A DNA stretch of 49,006 nt from Desulfurellaceae bacterium bin18 (GCA_002238415.1 MPMI01000044.1:1-49006); one strand, 5' to 3'. Shown: positions 16,614-25,647, counted from the stretch's first letter. Numbers and translations: made by a program. Notes: a model not told the origin generated them from the sequence alone.

Positions 16614-17453
16614 TCAATCTTCTTTCAGAAACAGGCCCTCCATCAACTGTGATGCCAAGGCGGTCATCGGCAGCGCTGCCCCAACGTCATGGCCGACGGT
16701 CACCGCCAGAGAGATGTCTTTATAGCCGACTTTCGCCATACCCGCGGGCCCACCAGGATAGTCTACGGCGAGGTCACGTAGTAGCTCCCAATTCCGAGCG
16801 GCCCAGCTATCGCCCGAACTAGCCATAATGACCTCAAGCATCTTTTTCGGCTCGATTCCGGCGAGCCGAGCAAGCCGCAGGCCCTCGCGCGTACTGTGCT
16901 GATTGACAATCACCATGAGGTTGTTCGCGATCTTGGCCACCTCACCCATCCCCACATCACCGACGTGAAAGAGCGTCTGACCAATAACGTCAAACACCGG
17001 ACGGCAGGTCTCCACCAGGGCGGCCTCCCCACCGATCATGATTGAGAGGGTTCCGGCCTGGGCGCCGGACTCCGCTCCGCTCACACAGGCATCCAGGACA
17101 CCGACGCCTTTCTCTTTGGCCGCCGCCGCGACCCGCTGGCAGGTTTTGGGATGAACGGTACTATGAATCACAATAATGGAGCCCGGACGGGCTGCGGCTA
17201 ACACCCCATTGCCAGCCGTACCAAAAACAACTTCTTCGACCTGCGCATCATCGACCACTATGGTCTCGATAATGTCACACTGTTCCCCGACCTCTTGCGC
17301 CGAGCGCGCCGCCTTGGCCCCGAGCTTTTCGAGTTCCTGCATGGGCTCAGGACGAATATCATACACCGTCAGGTTAAATCCGGCCTTGACAAGATTCGTG
17401 GCCATAGGCTTACCCATAGCGCCCAGACCGATAAAGCCAATCTTCTTATCCAT
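16614..17453 (-). CDS. 3-hydroxyisobutyrate dehydrogenase-family NAD(P) reductase
   Basis: A 279-aa beta-hydroxyacid dehydrogenase: Rossmann GFIGLGAMGKPMATNL, the substrate loop DACVSGAESGAQAGTLSIMIGG, and GEVAKIANNLM with the catalytic Lys174. The family oxidises 3-hydroxyisobutyrate, tartronate semialdehyde or related acids. One departure is DACVSG, where DAPVSG is usual. Start with AAAGGAGGG upstream. Convergent with the amidohydrolase. Confidence 0.9.
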   Translation of the reverse strand: MDKKIGFIGLGAMGKPMATNLVKAGFNLTVYDIRPEPMQELEKLGAKAARSAQEVGEQCDIIETIVVDDAQVEEVVFGTAGNGVLAAARPGSIIVIHSTVHPKTCQRVAAAAKEKGVGVLDACVSGAESGAQAGTLSIMIGGEAALVETCRPVFDVIGQTLFHVGDVGMGEVAKIANNLMVIVNQHSTREGLRLARLAGIEPKKMLEVIMASSGDSWAARNWELLRDLAVDYPGGPAGMAKVGYKDISLAVTVGHDVGAALPMTALASQLMEGLFLKED

Positions 17454-17609
17454 ATACGCCCTCCTTTGAGATGCGTGCGGTAGTATACACGGGTTCGTCT
17501 TTCATAAACCATTCCGGTCCTGGCGTCACGAGACCAGAAATACTGAAAAGTTCCCCTTGCTTCCCCACCCTCAGAAGGAGTACACACAGGCTGAGAAGGA
17601 GGGAGTGTT

Positions 17610-18188
17610 ATGGCGCATGTCAGTCCGGTCCCATTTGAGCATATCGACCCTGAGGTTCAGCAGATCATGCAGACCTATGACAAGGAGTATGGCGGCTCGG
17701 CCTTCTTGCAGGCGTTCGCTCATGCGCCTGAGGTCTTCAAGTCTTTCGCCAACTATTACTTTCCGCTCATCTTTGAGACTCGCGGCAGCATCGATATGAA
17801 GCTGACCGAGCTGGTGCGCTTGAAGGTCGCGGAGCGCAACGACTGCGCCCTTTGAATCAACGGGCGCGTTGCTTTGGCAAAGCAACAAGGTCTGACGGAA
17901 GAACAAATCGGCGAACTGTCCATCTATCAGGACAGCACGATTCTCACCCCGCGCGAAAGGGCTGCCGTCCGGTATGCCGACGTGTTAGCCGGAGATCATA
18001 CCCAGGCGTCACCAGAGCTGTTTGACGAACTGCGCCAGCACTTTACCGAGCCGGAGATTATAGACCTCGGGTTTCGGATTACGGCTTTTGTAGGCTATGG
18101 GCGTTTTATTCGCGCGCTCGGCTTAGAAAGAGGCGGAGTATGTCCGCTGTCGGAGACACATACCAACGGGGCTGAGCAGGTCGCCTGA
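17610..18188 (+). CDS. Carboxymuconolactone decarboxylase/AhpD-like selenoprotein (TGA = Sec)
   Basis: Read through one TGA at 17853-17855 this is a complete 192-aa CMD/AhpD-like protein. LTELVRLKVAERNDCAL is followed by the TGA and then INGRVALAKQQGLTEEQI, exactly where relatives have N-x-C-x-x-C. The TGA replaces the second Cys, giving Cys79-x-x-Sec82, a redox pair like the CxxC of AhpD. After it the frame remains open with perfect family similarity to GFRITAFVGYGRFIRALGLE. A hairpin meeting bacterial SECIS rules starts 12 nt after the TGA. GAAGGAGGGAG precedes the ATG. AhpD-like Sec proteins are known in marine metagenomes. Alternative: an ordinary nonsense mutation of a Cys codon (TGC/TGT to TGA). 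Confidence 0.8.
17868..17886 (+). promoter_or_regulatory. Candidate bacterial SECIS hairpin
   Basis: GTTGCTTT-GGC-AAAGCAAC is a perfect 8-bp stem with a GGC loop inside the coding sequence. The loop begins 20 nt after the TGA (17853-17855), within the 16-37 nt window of bacterial SECIS elements. The first two loop bases are G, as SelB recognition requires at least one G there. It encodes VALAKQ, so codon choice must serve both roles. Confidence 0.7.
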
Positions 18189-18207
18189 CTTGGCCTTACC
18201 GCCCACG

Positions 18208-19071
18208 CTAGGCGTCTGTCTCAGACTGCATAGCCTTGCGCGCCGACCGATAGCCGCGTTGGGCGAGAGAAAATTCCAAGGCTGGTGAGAGGCGACTGAG
18301 CCACCAGAAGAGCCTCCACCAGCTCGGAACAATGATCAACGCTTTGTTCCGGGCAAGCGCGTCCAGCACTTTTTCAGCAAACACAGCCGGGTCCATGGGC
18401 CGGTATTGCCGGATGAATTTTTCCTGGACCTCCGGCGACATGGGCTGCAAGTTCTTGCCGTATTTCCCACCATGCAGGATGGGCGTCCGAATAAACCCAG
18501 GGCAGAGCACACTGACACGGATACCATACAACGCGGCTTCAACCCGGAGAGATTTGGAAAGGCCTACCACCGCATGTTTTGTGGTCGCATAGCTGACGGC
18601 CGCTGGCATGGGCAGCAGACCGGCCATGGAAGCGGTATTGACAATATGACCGTAGCCTTGGCTGAGCATAATCGGATAGGCTGCCTGCACCCCGTTGACC
18701 ACGCCGTGCAGATTGACGTTCAGGACACTGTCCCAGTCCTCAATCTGACACAGCCGTACCTCTCCCCCAATCGCAATGCCCGCATTGTTGAACATATAGT
18801 CCAGCCGGCCCTGAGCCTGGACTGTTGCCTGGACGAACTGGTCTACCGCGGCGAAGTCCGTAACGTCCAGTTCAACCGCGGACGCTTGACCGCCCCTTTC
18901 CTGGATGCCGCCCGCGACCTCTTGGGCAAGCGTCACCTGACGGTCGGCTAGGACAACAGACGCCCCGCGCCGGCCCAGCGCTTCACTCAGCGCGCGCCCA
19001 ATACCCGAGGCCCCACCAGTTATAATCGCCACCGCGCCGTCAAAGATGCGCAGGGTGCCGTCGTGTTCCAT
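18208..19071 (-). CDS. Short-chain dehydrogenase/reductase
   Basis: A 287-aa SDR: TGGASGIGRALSEAL cofactor loop, NNAGIAIGG, NTASMAG with the catalytic Ser, and VSYATTKHAV with Tyr-x-x-x-Lys. The C-terminus beyond ~residue 250 adds SWWRLFWWLSRLSPALEF, an amphipathic or membrane-touching stretch common in SDRs acting on lipids or steroids. Convergent with the selenoprotein gene (19 bp between stops). Confidence 0.88.
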   Translation of the reverse strand: MEHDGTLRIFDGAVAIITGGASGIGRALSEALGRRGASVVLADRQVTLAQEVAGGIQERGGQASAVELDVTDFAAVDQFVQATVQAQGRLDYMFNNAGIAIGGEVRLCQIEDWDSVLNVNLHGVVNGVQAAYPIMLSQGYGHIVNTASMAGLLPMPAAVSYATTKHAVVGLSKSLRVEAALYGIRVSVLCPGFIRTPILHGGKYGKNLQPMSPEVQEKFIRQYRPMDPAVFAEKVLDALARNKALIIVPSWWRLFWWLSRLSPALEFSLAQRGYRSARKAMQSETDA

Positions 19072-19084
19072 GTCTGTCTAAAAG

Positions 19085-19423
19085 TCAGTCGGCCACCGGC
19101 ACGACCCCAACCACCGCCGGACCGTCTCCGACTACACGGGTCGTATGCCCGCTACCGGTCAGGTCTGCGGCGAGCACGGCATCCCCCGCACCACAGCGCT
19201 GGACCGACCCGTCCTTAAAGCCGATTTCCATCTGGCCTTTCAAGACGATCACATACTGTCGGCGGGGGGCATTATGCCAATCCATGGCGGTTCCGGACGG
19301 GAGTTCTCGAAAGAAAATCTCCTGGGTCGCTTGGGGCGTTTCCTGGCTCGGTTGGGCACTCAACGCCGGCTCCTCAATATGCGATTGTCCGTCGTCTCCG
19401 GTATACATATGAAAAATACTCAT
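19085..19423 (-). CDS. Cupin-domain protein
   Basis: A 112-aa single cupin. WHNAPRRQYVIVLKGQMEIGF covers the first cupin motif (only one His visible, so metal binding is uncertain), and CGAGDAVLAADLTGSGH the second. Likely a small-molecule-binding or isomerase-type protein. Start set at 19423 (MSIFHMYTG) with GAGGAGGAA upstream. Ends 13 bp before the SDR start on the same strand, so probably one operon. Confidence 0.82.
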   Translation of the reverse strand: MSIFHMYTGDDGQSHIEEPALSAQPSQETPQATQEIFFRELPSGTAMDWHNAPRRQYVIVLKGQMEIGFKDGSVQRCGAGDAVLAADLTGSGHTTRVVGDGPAVVGVVPVAD

Positions 19424-19467
19424 GCTCTTCCTCCTCTTGTCCTGGTATATGGCTGGAGCCCGCACGT

Positions 19468-19974
19468 CTATGCTTTCGTCTCTCCCACAGGGCGCCGCAT
19501 AGCTAAATCTGTGACCACCTCGGCCCCCAGCTTGTGGAAAACCTCCGGTGAAATCTCGATCTTGAGACTGCGCCCGCCACCGCCCAGGATCACACTTTCC
19601 GGCTCCATCACCCGCGTATCAACGTATAAGGGCATATCCGCAGGCAGCGAAAACGGCGTCACGCCGCCGACTTCCATCCCCGTCAGCGCCTGCATCTCCT
19701 CGGCCGAGGCAAACGACGCTTTGGACACGCCCATGAGTTTACGCACCCGTTTGTTAACGTCGAGCTGGGTGGTGGCCAGGACCACACAGGCCACAAACTT
19801 CTTGGGCTCTTTCTTGGAAGCCACAATGATCGTGTTGCCGGACGTCTCCGGCGGATAGCCATACTGAGCGCAAAACACGGACGTATCGGCATGGGCCGGG
19901 TCTATGCGTATCCGTTCAAAGGGCAGCCCGAGTTCTTCAAGCGCGTCAATCACTCGTTGTTCCGAAGACGGCAT
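19468..19974 (-). CDS. YbaK/ProX-type aminoacyl-tRNA deacylase
   Basis: A 168-aa editing-domain protein: NTIIVASKKEPKKFVACVV, TTQLDVNKRVRKLMGVSKASF with conserved Lys, and MEVGGVTPFSLP matching the G-G-V-T/S-P-F/I signature. YbaK-like enzymes hydrolyse mis-acylated tRNAs, e.g. Cys-tRNA(Pro). Start at 19974 has AAGGAGGAG 9 nt upstream. First gene of a possible YbaK-cupin-SDR operon. Confidence 0.88.
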   Translation of the reverse strand: MPSSEQRVIDALEELGLPFERIRIDPAHADTSVFCAQYGYPPETSGNTIIVASKKEPKKFVACVVLATTQLDVNKRVRKLMGVSKASFASAEEMQALTGMEVGGVTPFSLPADMPLYVDTRVMEPESVILGGGGRSLKIEISPEVFHKLGAEVVTDLAMRRPVGETKA

Positions 19975-20025
19975 ACTCCACACTCCTCCTTGAGAGACAA
20001 AGAAGCGGAATGCTCGCTGCATACC

Positions 20026-20072
20026 AAAACGCCGGGTCGAAACCCGGCGTTTTGTTCTCGGTGCAAACCGAG
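20026..20072. terminator. Double-hairpin bidirectional terminator
   Basis: A perfect 12-bp stem AAAACGCCGGGT/ACCCGGCGTTTT with loop CGAA has A/T-rich ends on both strands. A second hairpin follows at once: CTCGGT-GCAA-ACCGAG (20057-20072). It lies after the deacylase-family gene at 20098 and before the YbaK-like gene, so it ends the minus-strand transcript coming from 21849. Confidence 0.85.
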
Positions 20073-20097
20073 AGTGAGTCGCTGACTTCTTTATGCG

Positions 20098-21849
20098 TTA
20101 TCCGGCGGCCATATCATAACTGCGCAGCATCTTACCCGGCAGGGCTCCGCTGCACTGACCGTCTTCAAACGTAATCTGCCCATTGATAATCGAATACCGA
20201 TAGCCGTCAGCCTTTTGGACCCGTCGCCAGTCGCCGTCGGGCAGGTCTCTGATCGTCTCCATCGGTCGCACGGCCAGCTTCTCCAGGTCGTACACCACGA
20301 TGTCCGCGGGCATGCCCTCACGCAGCCAGCCCCGGTCCCGGATGCCAATCGCCCAGCCCACCATGGTCGACAGTCGCCAGTGCGCCTCTTCCAGGGTCAT
20401 GATCTGCTTGTCGCGCACCCAGTGGGTCAGGAAGTGGGTCGGATAGCGGCCCAGGGTCAGGAACTTGGTATGCGCGCCGCCATCTGAGGCTCCGACCAGG
20501 CACAGCGGGTGTTTGAGAATGGTGGTCAGGGCTTCTTCATCGTTGTTGATGAAGCCCTGCATGGCAAACTCGGTTTTGAGCTCTTCTTCTACGGACAGGT
20601 CGAGCAGCGCGTCGATCGGATGTTTGCCCTGCTCCTGGGCCAGTTCGGCAACGGTGCGGCCCTTGAGATGAGCGTTCTTTTCCAGGTGGACATCATCGAT
20701 AAACGTTTCCTCCCAGCGGAACATTCGGAGTTGGCCCTGTTCCCCATCGGGATTCTCGCCCGGCATGACGGTCGGCGCCTTCTCCATATCGGCCTTGAGG
20801 GCCGCCCGCCGACCGGGGTCGGCCAATTTCATGCGGCGCTCTTCCAGGCTGCCGACCGTGGCCTCGTTCCAGGCCGGGAGCTGGTCAAACAAGCCCATGG
20901 TTTCCAGCGTAAACTCAAACTCAATCGGCATGCAGATGTTGACCGGCAGGACCGGCGCCTCTTTATTTGCCCGTTCGGTCCAGGCCAATTGCTCGCGCCA
21001 GGTGTTGGGTGAAGACGGATCGTGGATAATCGCGTTCCAGTTCACCGGCCGGCCACTCGTCTTGGCCAACTCCAATAAGAAGTCCATCCCCAGCCCTTGT
21101 AGGGCATGGCCCATCGTCCACTCGATCGAGCCGCGGTTGAACTCGCGCATGACGGACGCCATTTCGAGAAACTCTTCACGCGGTGCCACATGGGTCGGGA
21201 GATAGCCGCCATCATAGTCGCGGTTGGCCATACTGAAGCTGGCGGAAAAGCCAAAGCCACCGGCCTGCAATCCCTCCCGCAGCAGATGTTTCAACTCAGC
21301 AATCTGATCCGGGTTGGTCTTATAGTCCGGGTCCCGCGCCGCATCGTTACCCAATACCCAGGCGCGCAGCGGAGAGTACGGCACGAGGGAAGCGGCATTG
21401 ATACCCAGCCCGCCACGGTCCAGGCTGTCCAGATATTCAGGGAAGGTCTCCCAGTCCCAGCGCATGCCAGTCTGCATACAGGACAACGGAATGGACTCGG
21501 TTCGCTCCATACGGCGCATCGCCCGGTCGCGATCTTCCGGACGCACCGGCGCAAAACCAAAGCCACAGTTGCCGATCGCCACCGTGGTCACGCCATGCCA
21601 GCCGGACAGGGTGGCATACGGGTCCCAGGCCGTACCGCCGCTGAGCGCCGCGTCGTAATGGGTATGGATATCCATAAACCCTGGGGCGACGATCATACCG
21701 GTCGCGTCAAGCACCCGCGTGGCCGTGTCTTGAATATTCCCCATGGCAACGATCTTGCCGTCACGAATCGCAATGTCGCCCCGATAGCGGGGAACCTGCA
21801 ATCCGTCGATGATCGTGCCGTTCTTGATAAGCAGATCGTACTCTGCCAT
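20098..21849 (-). CDS. N-acyl-D-amino-acid deacylase family amidohydrolase
   Basis: A 583-aa amidohydrolase-3/D-aminoacylase-type protein. The N-terminal beta-sandwich is YDLLIKNGTIIDG; metal site MDIHTHYDAALSG holds His62/His64; GNCGFGFAPVRPEDR, a mid-protein HALQG and VGASDGGAHTKFL with the catalytic Asp follow; GMPADIVVYDLEKL closes the sandwich. Family members hydrolyse N-acyl-D-amino acids or related cyclic amides. Length is typical. Start at 21849 has AAAGGAGGG upstream. Confidence 0.88.
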   Translation of the reverse strand: MAEYDLLIKNGTIIDGLQVPRYRGDIAIRDGKIVAMGNIQDTATRVLDATGMIVAPGFMDIHTHYDAALSGGTAWDPYATLSGWHGVTTVAIGNCGFGFAPVRPEDRDRAMRRMERTESIPLSCMQTGMRWDWETFPEYLDSLDRGGLGINAASLVPYSPLRAWVLGNDAARDPDYKTNPDQIAELKHLLREGLQAGGFGFSASFSMANRDYDGGYLPTHVAPREEFLEMASVMREFNRGSIEWTMGHALQGLGMDFLLELAKTSGRPVNWNAIIHDPSSPNTWREQLAWTERANKEAPVLPVNICMPIEFEFTLETMGLFDQLPAWNEATVGSLEERRMKLADPGRRAALKADMEKAPTVMPGENPDGEQGQLRMFRWEETFIDDVHLEKNAHLKGRTVAELAQEQGKHPIDALLDLSVEEELKTEFAMQGFINNDEEALTTILKHPLCLVGASDGGAHTKFLTLGRYPTHFLTHWVRDKQIMTLEEAHWRLSTMVGWAIGIRDRGWLREGMPADIVVYDLEKLAVRPMETIRDLPDGDWRRVQKADGYRYSIINGQITFEDGQCSGALPGKMLRSYDMAAG

Positions 21850-22002
21850 ATGGACCCTCCTTTGGCTCATGGGAGCCAGTTGCAGTTACATCTCATTCCT
21901 CCCCGTAGCCACCCGGTTCATGTCCTTGGTGCAAGATGTTGACGAGTCTCCTCATCCTGCAACGGAATGCGTCACAATTGCAAGAGTTGCCACCCGCTGC
22001 TG

Positions 22003-22419
22003 CTACGCAAGCGCGCCGAGGCCGGCGCGGGCGCATTCGATATCTTGTTCAACCGAACCACCACTGACCCCGATTGCTCCGACCACTCTATCCCCAATTT
22101 GGATCGGCAAACCGCCGCCAAAGGTCACAATGCGCGGAATATGCGGCACTCCTGCCAAGAGCGCCGGATCATCCTTAATAAAGTTAAAAAACTCGTGCGA
22201 CGGCATCCCAAAAAGGGCAGTGTAGGCTTTGTTCTGAGACACCTCGATACTGACTAACGGCGTTCCATCCATCCGGCAAAACGCCTTGAGCAGCCCACTC
22301 TCGTCCAGTACGGCGACAACTTGGGGCACCCCAAGTTCCTTTGCTTTGGCAACAGCCGCGGCCACCATCTGTTGCGCGAGTTCGTCTGTCACACTCTGCT
22401 TTTCAAAGGTCTGGGCCAT
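22003..22419 (-). CDS. GlcG/HbpS-family heme-binding-like protein
   Basis: A 138-aa protein of the DUF336 (GlcG/HbpS) family: QMVAAAVAKAKELGVPQVVAVLD, GMPSHEFFNF, GGLPIQIGDRVVGAIGVSGG and VEQDIECARAGL are the usual blocks. Roles range from extracellular heme binding to a subunit-like protein in glycolate or dehydratase loci. No signal peptide, so cytoplasmic. AAGGAGGA precedes the start. The 150-bp gap on its downstream side to 21850 holds nothing I can support. Confidence 0.88.
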   Translation of the reverse strand: MAQTFEKQSVTDELAQQMVAAAVAKAKELGVPQVVAVLDESGLLKAFCRMDGTPLVSIEVSQNKAYTALFGMPSHEFFNFIKDDPALLAGVPHIPRIVTFGGGLPIQIGDRVVGAIGVSGGSVEQDIECARAGLGALA

Positions 22420-22477
22420 TGCGTCCTCCTTGTGTTGTTTTCACTGGAGTATAGGAGGAAAGCAGTGTAGGAGTAAA

Positions 22478-23086
22478 GAGAAAGAAGAAGCGCTGTTTGC
22501 GCGCTTGGCGCAGAAGCGCATGTGGCAGTGCCCAACGATCGTGTGGATGCGGGGCTTATCGCATATTGACGAAAATACATTTCCGGCTGACCCGCGACTG
22601 GACTCTATTCCCCCCTCGTGGGTTGCGGCTTGGCGCGTGACGAAGGAAGAGCGTTTGCTCGCAGGCCGCTCTGCCGAGGATATAGCAGCGGGCAAGCAGT
22701 ATTTCCGGACGCTGTTTGATTTGATCAAAACGGCGCACGGGGCAGGCGTACCCTTCTTGGCCGGAACGGATACGCCCGCCCCGTATGTATTCCCCGGCTC
22801 ATCCTTACACGAAGAATTAGCCCTCCTGGTTGAGGCAGGCCTGACACCCATGGAAGCCTTACAGACCGCGACCCGCAATCCCGCTCTGTATCTTGACCAG
22901 CAAGACCAGCTTGGCACCATCGAAGTGGGCAAGATTGCCGATCTCATCCTTCTCGAAGCGAATCCCTTGGAGGACATCACCAATACTCAGAAAATTGCGG
23001 CAGTGGTTGTTGGTGGCAAGCTCTTCTCTCACAGCGCCTTACAAGCCCTGCGAACGGCCGCCGCTTCCAGTGCGCAGCAGGAGTAA
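22478..23086 (+). pseudogene. 5'-truncated imidazolonepropionase-like amidohydrolase
   Basis: Only the C-terminal ~200 residues of an amidohydrolase remain, starting near EEALFARLAQKRMWQCPT. Later parts are normal: GVPFLAGTDTPAPYVFPG with the last-strand Asp, EALQTATRNPALYL and GTIEVGKIADLILLEANPL. The N-terminal HxH metal site and mid-barrel His residues are missing; the sequence upstream runs straight into the 5' leader of the oppositely oriented GlcG-like gene. The fragment cannot be active. Junction lies roughly at 22465-22485. Confidence 0.75.
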
Positions 23087-23097
23087 CGGACAGCGCC

Positions 23098-23592
23098 TCA
23101 GAAAGACCGCTCACTGCGGCAGGCGTCGCTGCCGGCCGGGTGGTGGTCCGTAACGAGCGACGCTCCAGCCGGGCAACTGACCGCAACATCGTCTCCGAAG
23201 GGATTTGAGCACACGTCTTTCCCGGTCAGCGATTTGAGATAGTGCATGCTCGGGCAGTCCGGTTGTTCATACACCCACTTGGCAGCCTCGTCGGTTTCGT
23301 GTTGCAGTATTTGCAGAGCCGCTTCCTTACTCGTGTAGTCCGGTTCCGGCGGCACTGCCGCTGCCGCCGGGGCGGGGGAACGCGGCGGCACTGCCACGGC
23401 TGCCTCTACAGGAGCATTCCCTGACTGATGGTTTGACTGCTCAGGGGCTGGTGGGTTCAGGTCTTCCCACTGGCCCGTATACGGGTTAAACGATTTTCCC
23501 CATTCCTGAGACGATACTCGTGCTGTGCACACCAGGACAAAGCAAAAGCCGAGCATGAGAGAGAGTACGAGACCTCGTCTGGCTGGGCGCAT
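23098..23592 (-). CDS. Secreted hypothetical protein with Pro/Ala-rich linker and Cys-containing C-terminus
   Basis: A 164-aa protein. A signal peptide (GLVLSLMLGFCFVLVCTARVSS) is followed by WGKSFNPYTGQWEDLNPP, a low-complexity Pro/Ala linker, and a C-terminal domain with four Cys likely to form disulfides (near CPSMHYLKS, DVCSNPFGDD, SCPAGAS, DACRSER). Function unknown; exported. It is convergent with the amidohydrolase remnant and lies just downstream of the hydrolase gene at 23605. Confidence 0.65.
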   Translation of the reverse strand: MRPARRGLVLSLMLGFCFVLVCTARVSSQEWGKSFNPYTGQWEDLNPPAPEQSNHQSGNAPVEAAVAVPPRSPAPAAAAVPPEPDYTSKEAALQILQHETDEAAKWVYEQPDCPSMHYLKSLTGKDVCSNPFGDDVAVSCPAGASLVTDHHPAGSDACRSERSF

Positions 23593-23604
23593 ACGGTTTC
23601 CTTG

Positions 23605-24486
23605 TTAGAGATGTGTTTCAAACCATTCTTTGATGAGCGGCAGACTCTGGTCAAGCCCAGGGCCAGAGAGAATATCACTATGGCCAAGGCCGGGCAGAAT
23701 GACAATCTTCTTGGGCTCTCCAGCCCTTTCATACATGGACTGTGACTCTTCCATGGATACGCGCTCATCTGCGTCGCCGTGCAGCCATAGCATCGCGCGG
23801 GGTGCTATCTGATGCACGACGGACTCGGGTCGATACGCAATCAACGCTTCACCCGAGGTCAGCGTGATCTCTCGGCTCCACTGCGGATGCTGGTCGAGAA
23901 TCTGTGCAAACAGGGCGGCCGTACTCTCCGGCTCAGGCACAATCTCGTTGGCTTGAACATATTGCTCCTGCCCGGTCAGGACGCGCTCGCGTCGGTTGTC
24001 TTCCAGGCGTCGGAGTAATGCCTGCCATTCCCAGAAATGACAGGCGTCACGCACCCAACGTCCACAGTCGCCGATGCCACAAACGCTCACCGTGGCTTTG
24101 ACCCGCTCTTCTACCCCGGCAGCATAACTGACGTTGGCCCCACCGAGACTGACGCCGAGCAGTCCAATCCGGTCCGGAGCGACCTCGGGCTGTTGCTGCA
24201 TGAACGTGACCGCATTTTGGATATCCTCGATCTGCCGCATAGGGATGATCTGGCGACGGGGTTCTCCGCCACTCGCACCCAGGAAGCGGTAATCAAACGT
24301 CAGGACGACATACCCGGCCTGAGCCACGCGCCGGGCAATATCGGGCAACAGGACTTCTTTCACCGCGGTAAAGCCGTGACATATGACAATGCCGGGTCTT
24401 GGCCTATCGGAAGGGCCATTCTCAGGCAGAAAAAGGACGCCCGCCATGGGGACACTTTCGCTGTAGAATTGAACCGACTTTTCCAT
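23605..24486 (-). CDS. Alpha/beta hydrolase (dienelactone hydrolase/peptidase S9-like)
   Basis: A 293-aa cytoplasmic hydrolase. ICHGFTAVKE is the oxyanion region, FDYRFLGASGGEPRR is typical of the DLH-like group, and GLLGVSLGGANV carries the nucleophile Ser113. WLHGDADERV supplies the Asp, and LPGLGHSDIL the His. Substrate unknown. Start at 24486 has AAAGGGGGGA close upstream; the frame is open 32 codons further but without homology. Confidence 0.88.
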   Translation of the reverse strand: MEKSVQFYSESVPMAGVLFLPENGPSDRPRPGIVICHGFTAVKEVLLPDIARRVAQAGYVVLTFDYRFLGASGGEPRRQIIPMRQIEDIQNAVTFMQQQPEVAPDRIGLLGVSLGGANVSYAAGVEERVKATVSVCGIGDCGRWVRDACHFWEWQALLRRLEDNRRERVLTGQEQYVQANEIVPEPESTAALFAQILDQHPQWSREITLTSGEALIAYRPESVVHQIAPRAMLWLHGDADERVSMEESQSMYERAGEPKKIVILPGLGHSDILSGPGLDQSLPLIKEWFETHL

Positions 24487-24496
24487 AGTCCCCCCT

Positions 24497-25120
24497 TTAC
24501 CGCTTGGGAATCTTGGGAATAAAACGTGGTACCCGGCGTTGATACTGCTCGTATGCCTGCCCAAAGCGTTCGACCAGTTCACGTTCTTCCATCAGCGTGA
24601 TGCCATACAGTACAACGCCGGCGAGAGGACACAGGAGATACACGGCCGGATAGTTCGTAAAAAGCGCAAGCGCGAAGACACTCAGGATCACGACAACATA
24701 ACGAGGATGTCGCAACCGCGCATAGATACCCTGGTCCAAGAGCGGCTGACTGGTCGGCGTGGGCGACAGTTCGGGAATGCCGACCAGAGTGCGTAGAGTC
24801 AGATGTTTTCGACACTGCACCTCAACCACTACGGCGGCGGCAAAGCACAGCAAGGCCGGCCAGCCCAACCAGCCGGGCGGGCCGAAATCGACGGCCAGGA
24901 GCGTCTGCCGCAGCACAAAGACGCCAGCGCCGATGACAATGAGCACCGCCCCCAGCGCGGAGTATGAGATCACAAGCCCAAGTTGTCGCCATCTGTGGAC
25001 CAGACCGTGGGCGAACGACCAGAACAAGATACCTGGAATAAAGGTCACCAGCGTGAGGAGAGCCACGTGATAGCGGACTGCATCCATACCGTGAGCAGGC
25101 TGGCCGTCTTCTCCCCTCAT
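24497..25120 (-). CDS. Isoprenylcysteine methyltransferase-like membrane protein
   Basis: A 207-aa integral membrane protein with about five hydrophobic segments. The C-terminal GIYARLRHPRYVVVIL, then LMEERELVERFGQAYEQYQRRVPRFIP is the SAM-binding signature of the ICMT/PEMT methyltransferase families. Bacterial members methylate lipids or unknown substrates. Start at 25120 overlaps the OsmC stop by 4 nt (ATGA), implying coupling; an internal ATG at 25087 is possible. Confidence 0.8.
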   Translation of the reverse strand: MRGEDGQPAHGMDAVRYHVALLTLVTFIPGILFWSFAHGLVHRWRQLGLVISYSALGAVLIVIGAGVFVLRQTLLAVDFGPPGWLGWPALLCFAAAVVVEVQCRKHLTLRTLVGIPELSPTPTSQPLLDQGIYARLRHPRYVVVILSVFALALFTNYPAVYLLCPLAGVVLYGITLMEERELVERFGQAYEQYQRRVPRFIPKIPKR

Positions 25121-25623
25121 ACCACGCTATACGAGACGTTGAGGTCCGGTTTACTCTGTATGGTCTGGAAGACAACGCAGTAGCGTTCAGTCAGACGAAT
25201 CAGGGTTGCCAACTGTTCCTCATCGGCGTCCGTGTCCAGATCAAACCGGAGGCGAATATCGCGAAAGCCGACCGGGGCTTCTTTTGAAACGCCGAGGGTC
25301 CCCCTAAAATCCAGGTCGCCTTCTGCGATCACCTTGCCATCGCGCAGCTCCACTCCAATCGCCGTAGACACCGCCTGCAGGGTCACGCCAGCACACGCCA
25401 CGAGCGCTTCCAGCAACATATCGCCGGAGCAGGCCGCCAGCCCGTCCCCGCCAGTCGCCGGGTGCAGTCCGGCTTCAACCAATGCCTTACCCGTTTCGAC
25501 GCGGCAAGTAATGCCCTCGCCAATCCGTCCTTCGGCATTCAGCGTCACCACCGCCTTTTCAGGCGCGTCTTTATAGGCATGCTTGAGCGGAGCCTGGAGG
25601 GTGCGGAGTTCTTCTGCTTTCAT
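25117..25623 (-). CDS. OsmC-family peroxiredoxin
   Basis: A 168-aa OsmC/Ohr fold protein. LLEALVACAGVTLQ holds Cys77 and ERYCVVFQTI holds Cys149, the two redox Cys of organic-hydroperoxide reductases. Likely detoxifies organic peroxides using lipoylated or thiol donors. In a minus-strand operon with the ICMT-like and hydrolase genes. Confidence 0.9.
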   Translation of the reverse strand: MKAEELRTLQAPLKHAYKDAPEKAVVTLNAEGRIGEGITCRVETGKALVEAGLHPATGGDGLAACSGDMLLEALVACAGVTLQAVSTAIGVELRDGKVIAEGDLDFRGTLGVSKEAPVGFRDIRLRFDLDTDADEEQLATLIRLTERYCVVFQTIQSKPDLNVSYSVV

Positions 25624-25647
25624 GGTTCTTGTTCTCCTTCTTGCCGT

